From positions 2,683,501-2,747,500 of the forward strand of contig JAURUC010000001.1 in the NCBI GenBank assembly GCA_030803735.1: a stretch of DNA of 64,000 nucleotides. The letters are read 5' to 3'. Shown piece by piece: positions 18,255-26,632 of the stretch. Within the stretch, counting starts at the first letter, position 1. Every line of letters starts with the position of its first letter. The stretch is from Actinopolyspora lacussalsi. Its GTDB lineage: Bacteria > Actinomycetota > Actinomycetes > Mycobacteriales > Pseudonocardiaceae. The notes below the pieces were generated by a model that was not told the DNA's origin, did no database searches, and saw only the letters and a program-made list of their open reading frames with translations. The position numbers and the translations under genes were made by a program.

Positions 18255-18300
18255 CCCAGCGTGTGTTGGGAGTACCCAGCGTGTGTTGGGAGTATCCAGC
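18255..18300 (+). repeat. 20-bp tandem direct repeat upstream of the antiporter
   Basis: CCCAGCGTGTGTTGGGAGTA occurs twice with no gap (18255-18274 and 18275-18294), followed by a partial third copy (TCCAGC). Each unit can form a CCCA/TGGG hairpin. It lies 70-115 bp before the antiporter start, in what should be its leader. Confidence 0.7.
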
Positions 18301-18368
18301 GGCTCCGACAATCTCCACTACCGGCCTTCCAACACGGAAAGTCCCGGCCACCTCCCGAAAGGAACCAG

Positions 18369-19970
18369 ATGACCGCGACGTGGCTGTCGATCCTGCCTCC
18401 GCTGCTCGCGATCGCCCTGGCGCTGTTGACCCGGCAGGTCATCCCCGCGCTGCTGGCGGGGATCTGGCTCGGGGCCTGGCTGCTGGAGGGGGCCACGTTC
18501 ACGGGTCTGGGCACTTCGCTGCTGGACACGGTGGGGGTGTACATCGTCGACGCGCTCGCGGACCGGGACCACGTGATGATCGTCGTGGCCACCATGATGA
18601 TCGGCGGACTGGTGGGGGTGATCCGGCGCAACGGCGGCACCGACGGCATCGTGAAACTGGTGACTCGCTGGGCCGCCACACCCCGGCGGGGTCAACTCGC
18701 GACCGGCGGCCTGGGGCTGGCGATCTTCTTCGACGACTACGCGAACAGCCTCGTGGTGGGCAACACGATGCGCCCCATCACCGACCGACTGCGGATCTCG
18801 CGGGAGAAGCTCGCCTACCTCGTGGACTCCACCGCAGCACCGGTGGCCGCGTGCGGTCTCTTCACCACCTGGATCGGTTACCAGGTCGGACTGGTCGACG
18901 ACGCGGTCGGCAAGATCGGGCTCGAGCAGAGCGGCTTCGCCGTGTTCGTCAGCTCGCTGCGCTACGCCTTCTACCCGGTGCTGGCCGTGGTGCTGGTCTT
19001 CGCGATCGCCGGTACTCGGCGCGACTTCGGCCCGATGGCGCGGGCGGAACAGCGCGCCCGGCAGTCGGGCACGGTGCTGCGCCCGGGGTCCAACCTGGGG
19101 GGCGGCACGGACACCGAAGCCGAGCTGCGGCCCGAGGAACGGACCCCACGCCGCTTCCTGAACGCGCTGGTGCCGATCCTCGCCCTGGTGGTGACGACCT
19201 TCGTCGGGCTGCTGGCCACCGGCAGCGGCAGCACCGTCCTCGAGATCATGGGGGCCGGGGATCCGTTCGCCGCGCTGGTGTGGGGTTCGTTCGTGGCACT
19301 GCTCGTCGCGGCGGTGCTGAGCTTCGGCCAACGGCTGCTCTCGCTGGGGCAGTTCGTGGACGCGTGGTTCGCCGGGATCAAGTCGGTGTTGTACGTGGTC
19401 ATCATCCTCTCGGCCGCCTGGGCACTGTCCTCGCTGACCGAGAAGCTCAAGACCGCCGAGTTCCTGGCGGGCGCCCTCAGCGAGGCACTGCCCGCGCCGC
19501 TGCTGCCGGTGATCCTGTTCGTGCTCGCGGCAGCCGTCGCGTTCGCCACCGGAACGAGCTGGGGAACCATGGGGATCCTGACTCCGCTCGCGGTACCGCT
19601 GGCCTGGTCGCTGCTGCAGGCACAAGGGGCCGAGACCGCGGGTGGGCACCCGATCATCTACGCCAGCGTGGCCACCGTGCTGGCCGGAGCGGTGTGGGGC
19701 GATCACTGCTCGCCGATCTCGGACACCACGGTGATCTCCTCACTGGCCTCGCAGTGCGATGTGGTCGACCACGTGCGCACCCAGATCCCCTACGCCCTCT
19801 ACGCGGGCGCGGTCGCGGTGGTCATCGGACTGCTGCCGATCGGGTTCGGCTTCCCGTGGTGGGCCTCCTTCCTGGTCTCGATCGCGGTGCTGCTGCTCGG
19901 ACTGCGGCTGCTGGGCAGGCGCGTGCCGGACGATGCGCGGCACTCGGAAACCGAGGAAGCGGGCGCCTGA
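18369..19970 (+). CDS. NhaC-type Na+/H+ antiporter family membrane protein
   Basis: 533-aa polytopic inner-membrane protein of the NhaC/arsenite-permease-like superfamily with about 11-12 hydrophobic segments. FFDDYANSLVVGNTMRPITD and the later TGTSWGTMGILTPLAVPL and VWGDHCSPISDTTVISS are strongly characteristic of this antiporter family and carry the buried acidic and serine residues. ATG 18369 follows GAAAGGAAC. Such carriers exchange protons for Na+ or organic substrates and would fit a salt-adapted actinomycete; the actual substrate is not determined. The frame extends upstream through the tandem repeat to 18204, but the ribosome-binding site supports 18369. Confidence 0.87.
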   Translation: MTATWLSILPPLLAIALALLTRQVIPALLAGIWLGAWLLEGATFTGLGTSLLDTVGVYIVDALADRDHVMIVVATMMIGGLVGVIRRNGGTDGIVKLVTRWAATPRRGQLATGGLGLAIFFDDYANSLVVGNTMRPITDRLRISREKLAYLVDSTAAPVAACGLFTTWIGYQVGLVDDAVGKIGLEQSGFAVFVSSLRYAFYPVLAVVLVFAIAGTRRDFGPMARAEQRARQSGTVLRPGSNLGGGTDTEAELRPEERTPRRFLNALVPILALVVTTFVGLLATGSGSTVLEIMGAGDPFAALVWGSFVALLVAAVLSFGQRLLSLGQFVDAWFAGIKSVLYVVIILSAAWALSSLTEKLKTAEFLAGALSEALPAPLLPVILFVLAAAVAFATGTSWGTMGILTPLAVPLAWSLLQAQGAETAGGHPIIYASVATVLAGAVWGDHCSPISDTTVISSLASQCDVVDHVRTQIPYALYAGAVAVVIGLLPIGFGFPWWASFLVSIAVLLLGLRLLGRRVPDDARHSETEEAGA

Positions 19971-19974
19971 GGCG

Positions 19975-20004
19975 GTCGATTACGCTGGGGTCGATTCCGC
20001 TGGG
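19975..20004 (+). repeat. 15-bp tandem repeat after the antiporter gene
   Basis: GTCGATTACGCTGGG (19975-19989) is followed directly by GTCGATTCCGCTGGG (19990-20004), one mismatch, just beyond the antiporter stop. A short CGCCGC/GCGGCG hairpin follows at 20008-20022. It lies between convergent gene ends. Confidence 0.5.
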
Positions 20005-20028
20005 TATCGCCGCCGAGCGGCGCGATGA

Positions 20029-20832
20029 TCACCCATCTCCGCGGTGGCGAGCGAACCGCGCCGGGCTCGTGCCGATCACCCGCTTGAAGTGCCTGCCGAG
20101 GTGGGACTGGTCGTAGAATCCCGCCGCCGTGGCCGCGAACCGGGGTGCCATCCCGTCGAGCAGCAACCGGCGGGCGAGATCGACCCTGCGCCCGGTCAGG
20201 TACTGGTGCGGCGGGGTGCCGAACTCCCCGCTGAATGCGCGGACGAGATGTGCTGGGTGGGTGTGCAGCAGATTCGCCGCCCGCCGGAGCGTGATTCCTT
20301 CGACGAGGTGTTCGTCCAGCAGCTCGCGCAGTCGCACGGCGGGTCTCGTGCGGTCGATCGGTTTGGCCGTCCGGGCGCGCTCGGTCAGATGTCGGCGCAG
20401 CCGCTCGGTGAGCAGGGTCAACCTGCTCTCGGCTTCCAGCGGCTCGCCGGGCAGCAACAACGATTCGTGTAACTGGTGCACGCGCCGCCGCAACAGCGGA
20501 TCGTCGATGGTGGGCGCGTCCACCGCGAGCCCCACGAGATCCTCACCGAACTGTCCCGGATCCAGATAGAGCACCCGCTTCTTCAGGCCCCGCGGGGTGA
20601 CGGGCGTGCCGTTGTGCGGAACGTGCGGCGGCAGCAGCGTGACCAGGTTCCGCAGCGCGCCGTGCTCGTGGCGGTGCAGGTCGTACCGCACCGTTCCGTC
20701 GTCCACCAGCAGCAGCGTCCACGAGTCGTGGGCGTGCATGGGATAGGAGTGCTCGACGAGGTGAGCGTGGTAGGCCTCCACGATCCCGGGCACCGGTGGA
20801 CGCCACGCCGCCGCTCCCGAGCTGGTGACCAT
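20029..20832 (-). CDS. AraC-family transcriptional regulator
   Basis: 267 aa from ATG 20832. An N-terminal cupin-like sensing domain (HAHDSWTLLLVDDGTVRYDL; LLPPHVPHNG) is followed by the AraC double HTH (about residues 170-262, with ITLRRAANLLHTHPAHLVRAF and FAATAAGFYDQSHLGRHFKR). It is divergent from the DUF2000 gene with about 50 bp between starts; AraC/DUF2000 neighbours recur in actinobacteria, so it probably regulates that gene. The open frame runs on upstream to 20994 but that extension overlaps the divergent gene. Confidence 0.88.
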   Translation of the reverse strand: MVTSSGAAAWRPPVPGIVEAYHAHLVEHSYPMHAHDSWTLLLVDDGTVRYDLHRHEHGALRNLVTLLPPHVPHNGTPVTPRGLKKRVLYLDPGQFGEDLVGLAVDAPTIDDPLLRRRVHQLHESLLLPGEPLEAESRLTLLTERLRRHLTERARTAKPIDRTRPAVRLRELLDEHLVEGITLRRAANLLHTHPAHLVRAFSGEFGTPPHQYLTGRRVDLARRLLLDGMAPRFAATAAGFYDQSHLGRHFKRVIGTSPARFARHRGDG

Positions 20833-20881
20833 GCAAAGAATGTACAAGACCCGGTCGCGCTTCGGGAGCCATGATCTCCCC

Positions 20882-21313
20882 GTGACAGCGGAGATTTCCC
20901 CGATACGGTTCGACACGAGGATCGCCGTGCTGCTGCGCGAGGACCTGGCCGACTGGCAGCGGCTGAACGTGACCGCGTTCCTGGTGAGTGGCATCGGAAC
21001 CGGGATTCCCGAGGTGATCGGCGAGCCGTACCGCGACGCCGACGAAACCGAGTACCTGTCTATGTTCCGGCAGCCGGTGCTGATCTTCGAGAGCAGCGGG
21101 GAGGTGGTGGCCCGAGCGCACTACCGCGCCGTCGAGCGGAACACGGCCGTGTCGGTGTTCACCTCCGAGCTGTTCGGCACCGGCAACGACCGGGACAACC
21201 GCGCCGCGGTTCGGGCGGTTCCACGGGAAGAACTCGATCTGGTGGGAGTGGGCGTGTACGGACCGCGCAACGCCGTGGACAAGATCGTCAAGGGCGCACG
21301 GATGCACCCGTGA
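20882..21313 (+). CDS. DUF2000 family protein
   Basis: 143 aa. PIRFDTRIAVLLREDLADWQRLNVTAFLVSGI near the N-terminus and the terminal YGPRNAVDKIVKGARMHP are typical of DUF2000 proteins, which adopt a peptidyl-tRNA-hydrolase-like fold; no activity is established. GTG 20882 matches the family N-terminus better than the ATG at 20825, which would overlap the divergent AraC gene. Confidence 0.8.
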   Translation: MTAEISPIRFDTRIAVLLREDLADWQRLNVTAFLVSGIGTGIPEVIGEPYRDADETEYLSMFRQPVLIFESSGEVVARAHYRAVERNTAVSVFTSELFGTGNDRDNRAAVRAVPREELDLVGVGVYGPRNAVDKIVKGARMHP

Positions 21314-21389
21314 CTGCCCGGCCGTGACTACCGACTACGACTGCCCACAACCGGTGCACCGAATTGCGCCCACCCGGTGAGAGCGAGAC

Positions 21390-22394
21390 ATGACGCGACG
21401 AATCCGGCAGCGGCACGACTCCGTCGACGCACACCTCTATCTGCTGGTCACGATGATTTTCTTCGGTAGCGCGTTCACCAGCTCGAAAGTCGTCGTGAGC
21501 GAGCTGCCGCACGAAGTGGCGGCGGCGTTGCGGTTCGGAGGCGGGACGCTCGTGCTGTTGGTCCTGCTGGGCGTGACTCGTGGGAATTCCCGCTCCGCCC
21601 CCGCGATGTCGTGGGGCCGGTTCCTCCGGGCGGGAGCGGTGGGACTGCTGGGAGTCCTCACTTACAACGTTCTCCTCTTCCGGGGGCTGTCGCTGGCTCC
21701 GTCGATCGACGGCAGCATCATCGTCCCCGTGCTGAGTCCGGTGCTGACGACGCTGGTGCTGCTCGTGTTCAGTCGGGAAACGGCCTCGATGCTCAGGTTC
21801 GCGGGACTCGCGCTCGGTGCGGGCGGCGCGGTGGTCTTCTTCCTCGGCGCGAGTGGCGGGACTTCCCCGCTGGACGGAACGAGACTGCGCGGTGATCTGG
21901 TTTTTCTGCTGGGGGCGGCTTGCTGGGCGAGCTACAGCATCGTTTCCAAGAAGGTCCTAGTGGGGCTGGAGCCGCTGCGCGCCACCACCAGCGGGATGTT
22001 GGTGGGATCACTGGGACTTCTGGTGGTCGCCCTGCCCGCGATGCCCGAGGCCGCGTGGGCCGAGGTTTCCGCGAGCACCTGGGTGAATCTCTGCTATCTG
22101 GCGCTGGGGCCGACGGCCGTGGCCTACCTCTGCTACTACCGTGCGCTCCGAACGGTCAGTCCCTCGACCTCGACGGTCATGATGTTCACCGTTCCGGTGT
22201 TCGGCACGACCTGCTCGACGCTCTTCCTCGACGAGACCTTCACGACACCGCAACTCGTGGGAGCGCTGATCATGCTCGTCGGAGCGCTGCTGGCGGTGAC
22301 GCAGGATTGGTTCCGAGCGAGCCCCGAACGGGACACCACGACTGTTTCCCGGCCGTCGAGCAGCACCGAGCACGCGGAGAGCGAACCGGGCTGA
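21390..22394 (+). CDS. EamA/DMT-superfamily transporter
   Basis: 334 aa with ten predicted membrane segments in two EamA repeats (about residues 15-145 and 165-300), as in drug/metabolite exporters such as RhaT/YdcZ relatives. Typical repeat features are FGSAFTSSKVVVSELP at the start, a GLSLAPSIDGSIIVPVLSPV stretch and AYLCYYRALRTVSPSTST in the second repeat. The C-terminus after about 305 is hydrophilic. The substrate is unknown. It faces the biosynthetic cluster and could export an amphipathic product, but it is on the opposite strand and separated by a terminator. Confidence 0.87.
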   Translation: MTRRIRQRHDSVDAHLYLLVTMIFFGSAFTSSKVVVSELPHEVAAALRFGGGTLVLLVLLGVTRGNSRSAPAMSWGRFLRAGAVGLLGVLTYNVLLFRGLSLAPSIDGSIIVPVLSPVLTTLVLLVFSRETASMLRFAGLALGAGGAVVFFLGASGGTSPLDGTRLRGDLVFLLGAACWASYSIVSKKVLVGLEPLRATTSGMLVGSLGLLVVALPAMPEAAWAEVSASTWVNLCYLALGPTAVAYLCYYRALRTVSPSTSTVMMFTVPVFGTTCSTLFLDETFTTPQLVGALIMLVGALLAVTQDWFRASPERDTTTVSRPSSSTEHAESEPG

Positions 22395-22426
22395 ACGAGT
22401 TCGGCGGGCGGCGCGAGAGCGACCAT

Positions 22427-22460
22427 GACGGTGCCGGGATCTTCCCTCCCCGGCACCGTC
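22427..22460. terminator. Terminator between EamA gene and biosynthetic cluster
   Basis: Perfect 12-bp stem GACGGTGCCGGG (22427-22438) / CCCGGCACCGTC (22449-22460), 10-nt loop, 32 bp after the EamA stop and 94 bp beyond the haloperoxidase-like gene stop. Confidence 0.6.
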
Positions 22461-22553
22461 CTCCGGTCTCATCGGGAGCGCGGAACCCCCACCGCGGCCC
22501 GGACCGCTCGGCCGGTGTGCCCGTTTTGGACTTCGGCCGCGGGGAGGAGCGGC

Positions 22554-24101
22554 TTAGACGTTGCCGTCGATGTGACGCTGCACGTACCGGTAGGCCAAGT
22601 CACCGAACTGCGTGCCGAAACCGATGGAGTTGTCCGCCGATTTCGAGAAGTGCACCCCGCCCCACACTCTGCTGTCGCTGCCGTCCTGAACGAAGTCGGT
22701 CCAGGTGCGCCAACCGAACCGGAGGTCGTTGGTGGGGGTGGTTCCGGGCTCCACCAGTGACGAGCCCGCCGGATAGGTGTACGACCAGTTCAGCGAGTCG
22801 GAGTTGAGGTAACGGCGCGCGGCCTGCGCCTCGGCGGAGAGAACCGTCGTGGAGGCGGACGGGTACTCGGGATGGTTGCCCACGTTCAGATAGCTGGCCC
22901 ACTCGTTGGCGGGAAGGTCGTTGACGGTTCCCTTCCCCGGCCCGCCCCAAGCCGTCAGTTCGGTGTCGCCGTAAACGTGCTGGACCGCGCTGAACGGGCG
23001 CACGGCGTCGAAACCGGTCTTGTGGTGCCAGCAGGCGATCAGGCCGTCCAGCATCGCCACCCCGGTCACCATCAGCAACTGCACCCAACCGTCCAGGTCG
23101 AGTTCGTGGTTCCTGGCCGCGGCCAGGACCGACATCCCGACGCCCAGGAACTTGTTGTCGAAGAACTCCGACTTCACCTTCTGCTCTTCGGTGAGCCCGG
23201 CCGAGGCCCGCAGGACCTCATCCACCGAACGCTTGTAGGCGCCCCGATTGGTGTGATCGCTGTGGTGCGGCGGGGTCAGGTGGAAGCGACTCGGGTCCTC
23301 GTAGGTGTAAGGCGTGGTCAGCCGCAGCTGCGGGGTGGTGAAGACCTGGATCATGAACATGCCCTTGTCGCCATCGGCACTGCCCAGGCGACGGCCGTGT
23401 TCCAGCAGTTCCGGCTGCCAGCGGGAAGGATTGCGCAACTCGTAGGCACTGTTCTCGGGCCGGTAGCCGGTGTAGTCCTGGTAGGGCTTCCCGTTGTACC
23501 GGACTCCCTCGTCACCGAGCTGGTTTATGCCGTCCCGCAGGCGTGCCTCGACCACGGCCTTACCGGCCAGGTTCCCGATGCCGACCGGAGTGCTCGGATC
23601 CTCCGAATCGTCGTCGGGATCCAGGCCGAACGAGGTGACCAACGCCCGGTAGGTCGGCATCCCGGCGGGTACCACGCTCTTCATGACATGGCGCCAGGCG
23701 TAGAGGGCCGCGATGTTCTTGTTCCTGTTGGTACGGGCCTCGCTTCGGGGACGACGTCCGAGCTTCGAGTAGACCCCGACCGCCGTAGGGTGGTACGGCG
23801 CGAGCGCGTCGAACCACGCGTTGTGCGCCATGCAGGTGTAGCGAATCAGGATGGTCACGTCCATCGGAGCGATGAAGTCCGATACCGCCGAAGTATCGGA
23901 GTTATCGGACAAGTATCGGATGAAGTTGTCGTCGTCGAGATCGAAATCGGATTTCTCCTGTGATGTCGAAGGGCCGGACTGGCGCGCGTTGGAGACGCCG
24001 ATACTTCCGAACGGGAGCAGAGCCGCGGTCGCCGCACCGGCGAGCACCGATCTGCGCTGCAGCGAGTATGAGGCGGCTGAAGAATTCCCGGAGGACGACA
24101 T
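22554..24101 (-). CDS. Tat-exported vanadium-dependent haloperoxidase-like protein
   Basis: 515 aa of the vanadium haloperoxidase/PAP2 superfamily. A twin-arginine signal (LQRRSVLAGAATAALL, residues 15-29) directs folded export. The vanadate-binding domain 1 motif K-x6-RP is K361...R368-P369; domain 3 is S477-R478-VWGGV-H484. Domain 2, normally PSGH, reads P414-S-A-S417, so the usual acid-base histidine is replaced. In naphterpin, napyradiomycin and merochlorin clusters VHPO homologues dearomatise or cyclise prenylated THN compounds; here activity may be altered or of another kind. It is the last gene of the minus-strand cluster, 182 bp after rppA. Confidence 0.8.
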   Translation of the reverse strand: MSSSGNSSAASYSLQRRSVLAGAATAALLPFGSIGVSNARQSGPSTSQEKSDFDLDDDNFIRYLSDNSDTSAVSDFIAPMDVTILIRYTCMAHNAWFDALAPYHPTAVGVYSKLGRRPRSEARTNRNKNIAALYAWRHVMKSVVPAGMPTYRALVTSFGLDPDDDSEDPSTPVGIGNLAGKAVVEARLRDGINQLGDEGVRYNGKPYQDYTGYRPENSAYELRNPSRWQPELLEHGRRLGSADGDKGMFMIQVFTTPQLRLTTPYTYEDPSRFHLTPPHHSDHTNRGAYKRSVDEVLRASAGLTEEQKVKSEFFDNKFLGVGMSVLAAARNHELDLDGWVQLLMVTGVAMLDGLIACWHHKTGFDAVRPFSAVQHVYGDTELTAWGGPGKGTVNDLPANEWASYLNVGNHPEYPSASTTVLSAEAQAARRYLNSDSLNWSYTYPAGSSLVEPGTTPTNDLRFGWRTWTDFVQDGSDSRVWGGVHFSKSADNSIGFGTQFGDLAYRYVQRHIDGNV

Positions 24102-24283
24102 GAGGTACTACCTTTCTGCGTTCGATGGTTTGTCGATTTCGCTGGCGCGGTTATCAACCGCCGCTGTGGCACCGCGGATGATTTCCCGCATAGTGGTGAC
24201 CGGTTTTCGTTCCGCCCCGGCATGGCAAGAAACCGCTCGTAGTCGTCAATTCACGATAATCCGTTCGAACGGATCCGAGAAAA

Positions 24284-25351
24284 TCAGTCGGAGCTTCCCG
24301 ACGGATCAACGCTCCAACGCCCCACCGCCATCTCGGCGGTGATTCCGGGACCGAAACCGGCGATCATGCCGGAAGCCCCCTCGGACGGCATGTCCTCTTC
24401 GAACAGCCTGCGCAGCGCGTCGAGAACGACCGCACTCGCGATATTGCCGTAATCGACGAGAGTTGCCCAGCTGTGACGGAACATCTTCCGGTCGACGTCG
24501 AGGAACTCGCCGAGGTCATCCAGGATTCTCGGACCACCGGCGTGGATGATGTAGAAATCGAGGTCGCGGACGTCCCAACCGTGACCCGCCGCGAACTCGT
24601 TCAGCACCGGGGCGAGCGGTTCCATCGTTCCCGGCACCCGGCGGTCCAACCGGAAGTGGAATCCGGTGTCACGCACGTCGTAGGAGATCCAGTCCTCGGT
24701 GTCCGGGATGAGGTACGAGGAATTGCGCTCCAACGCCACCCCCACACCTCCGCTCCCTCGAACGACGGCGGCCGCGACAGCGTCGCCGAACAACCCGTCG
24801 GACAGCAGTGAGCCGACGTCATCGTCATCGGGCTGGTAGCACAGTGAACACAGCTCGCACGAAACGATCAGAACATTGCTCTCGGGATGTGCCACGCAGA
24901 AGTCATGTGCGCGATTGATGGCCGCGCCACCCGCCGCGCAGCCCAGTTGCGCTATGGGGATCTGTCGGGTGTCGGTGCGAAACCCCATGGTGTTGATCAA
25001 CCACGCGGTCAGCGAAGGCATCAGAAATCCGGTGCAGGAAACGTATATGATCGCGTCGATGTCACGTGTCGCCAGGTTGGCGTTCGCCAGAGCTTGTTCG
25101 ATCACCTCGGGGGTTCGCTTCTTGGACTCCAGCTCGTAGACGCGGTTGCGTTCCTCGAACCCCGGGTGCCGAAGTGTTTCCTCGACGGGCTGTACTATGT
25201 GTCTCTTCTGAACCCCGGTATTCTGGATCAATCGATACGCCAGGGAAAGCTGTGGCTTTCCCGCGTGTGCTCGTTCGGCCAGCTCCAGCGTCTCGTCCAT
25301 CGATATGACGTGTTCCGGAACGCTCACCGATGGCCTGCATAATATTGGCAT
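24284..25351 (-). CDS. rppA: Type III polyketide synthase, THN synthase (RppA)
   Basis: 1,3,6,8-tetrahydroxynaphthalene synthase that condenses five malonyl-CoA; THN oxidises to flaviolin. 355 aa, near-identical in layout to streptomycete RppA: the TGVQKRHIVQPVEETLRHPG region, GFLMPSLTAWLINTMGFR, and the catalytic triad C138 (AQLGCAAGG), H270 (IIHAGGPRIL) and N303 (DYGNIASAVV). SCELCSLCYQPDDDD at 164-178 is RppA-specific. It lies between a 650-bp non-coding stretch and the haloperoxidase-like gene. In this setting THN is the likely aromatic core of a meroterpenoid rather than only a melanin precursor. Confidence 0.95.
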   Translation of the reverse strand: MPILCRPSVSVPEHVISMDETLELAERAHAGKPQLSLAYRLIQNTGVQKRHIVQPVEETLRHPGFEERNRVYELESKKRTPEVIEQALANANLATRDIDAIIYVSCTGFLMPSLTAWLINTMGFRTDTRQIPIAQLGCAAGGAAINRAHDFCVAHPESNVLIVSCELCSLCYQPDDDDVGSLLSDGLFGDAVAAAVVRGSGGVGVALERNSSYLIPDTEDWISYDVRDTGFHFRLDRRVPGTMEPLAPVLNEFAAGHGWDVRDLDFYIIHAGGPRILDDLGEFLDVDRKMFRHSWATLVDYGNIASAVVLDALRRLFEEDMPSEGASGMIAGFGPGITAEMAVGRWSVDPSGSSD

Positions 25352-26002
25352 TTATGGAACTTACTTTCTGGTGATCCTGCCCGTGATTAGTGATGTCCTT
25401 CGCTGTGATCTCGCTCAGGCCGACCGGGAGAGGATGAGCCGAACGCATTTCCGCGTGGCCGCGGCAGCGGGAACGCCTAACCACCCCGACGTCGGAATTA
25501 TTCTCGGGGGCGAGCGATTCTCGCCCGATACGACATCGAGCGATCATTCATGGTTCGAACACGAGGAACAAGGGTGACAACAATACTGCGAAAATAGTCA
25601 AGCGGGGAGGACTTCGCCTTTCGCGGGATTAATTGTACGGCGCGAACGATGCGGTCACAAGCCCGATCGACGAGGATCGAGACCGCATGGCACGCCACAC
25701 GAGATCGGAGTCGAAAGCAGTCCACGATCGCGGTTCGACACCGCGATCGGTCATCGCCACGAGGCACACGCGGTTCGCGATGGAAACCCTCTCCCCAAAG
25801 CGTCCCGACAAGCCTGTTCAGCGGCGTTCGGCCCCGGTGCCGGGACGAGGACCAGCCATCCGAGTCTGGGTCGCCACAACCGTGGTACCGGTTGTCGAAC
25901 CCCACGCGCGGCAATCGGAGATCCCGTGGCGATCGATCCGGTGCGCACGAATCTCTCCAATACCCATCGACCGGTCCTCTACGATAACCAGAACCGGCTG
26001 GA
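25352..26002. other. Non-coding region upstream of rppA
   Basis: About 650 bp between DoxX and rppA, both on the minus strand. Several short open frames exist in all directions but none has a ribosome-binding site plus a recognisable domain. It probably holds a separate promoter for rppA and the haloperoxidase-like gene. GAAAG lies about 13 nt before the rppA ATG; no clear promoter hexamers were found. Confidence 0.55.
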
Positions 26003-26386
26003 TCAACCGGTGAAGGACTCGGGCCCGAACCGACCCCACGCCACGAAGACGGCCATAGCCAGGTAGATCAGGTTCGCGGCCACGGGCAACTTCTCGTGAC
26101 GACGGAGATGCGTGATCATCGCGCCGATCATCAGCAGTACCCAGCAAACAGCGGTCACGGGCACCATGATCGGTGCGATGTCGACCACCGCCGGCAGAAT
26201 GATACCGATCGCCGCGAGGAACTCCAGGGCTCCGAGGGTCTTGACGAAGCCGTCGCCGTAGTCGTTGGTCCATCCACCGTGGGCGGTCGCACCCAGCTTC
26301 TCCTTGGGTACGAACATCTTGGTGGTACCACCGACCAGCATGACGGCGGCAAGCAATCCGGCAACGATCCATAGAGCCAGATTCAT
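26003..26386 (-). CDS. DoxX-like small membrane protein
   Basis: 127 aa with four membrane segments (about residues 2-20, 45-68, 72-92, 100-120). The arrangement VGGTTKMFVPKEKL ... GALEFLAAIGIILP ... AMITHLRRHEK is typical of DoxX-like proteins. ATG 26386 follows AGGGAGAG. Function in the cluster is unknown; DoxX relatives are linked to quinol or thiol redox chemistry, so an accessory role with a naphthoquinone product is possible. It is downstream of the first prenyltransferase on the same strand, 246 bp away. Confidence 0.75.
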   Translation of the reverse strand: MNLALWIVAGLLAAVMLVGGTTKMFVPKEKLGATAHGGWTNDYGDGFVKTLGALEFLAAIGIILPAVVDIAPIMVPVTAVCWVLLMIGAMITHLRRHEKLPVAANLIYLAMAVFVAWGRFGPESFTG

Positions 26387-26632
26387 AAGGTTTCTCTCCC
26401 TAAATTCGCAGGCGACCACGAGTTTCCGACGAAGCGGTGCTCGTCACAGCGCGGTCGCGTAATAGGTGCCACTCTCCGATCTTGCCACAACTCGACGGAC
26501 CCGTGATTCCGCGACTGTCCGGGACGAGCCCGTGAGTCGATATCCCCGGTGAAGGGAGTCACCCACTCGATCGGAGCCGACCGCCGGAGATCCCGCTCTC
26601 CTCCCACGTTCCCGCTCCAGGTCCGGAAGAGG

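Noticed and set aside
18255..18300. Possible minimal CRISPR array
   Set aside because: The two 20-bp units abut directly with no spacers and no cas genes are near.
25352..26002. Possible small regulator gene between DoxX and rppA
   Set aside because: Open frames of 60-138 codons exist but they are Arg/Ser-rich, overlap each other in several frames and lack ribosome-binding sites and domains.
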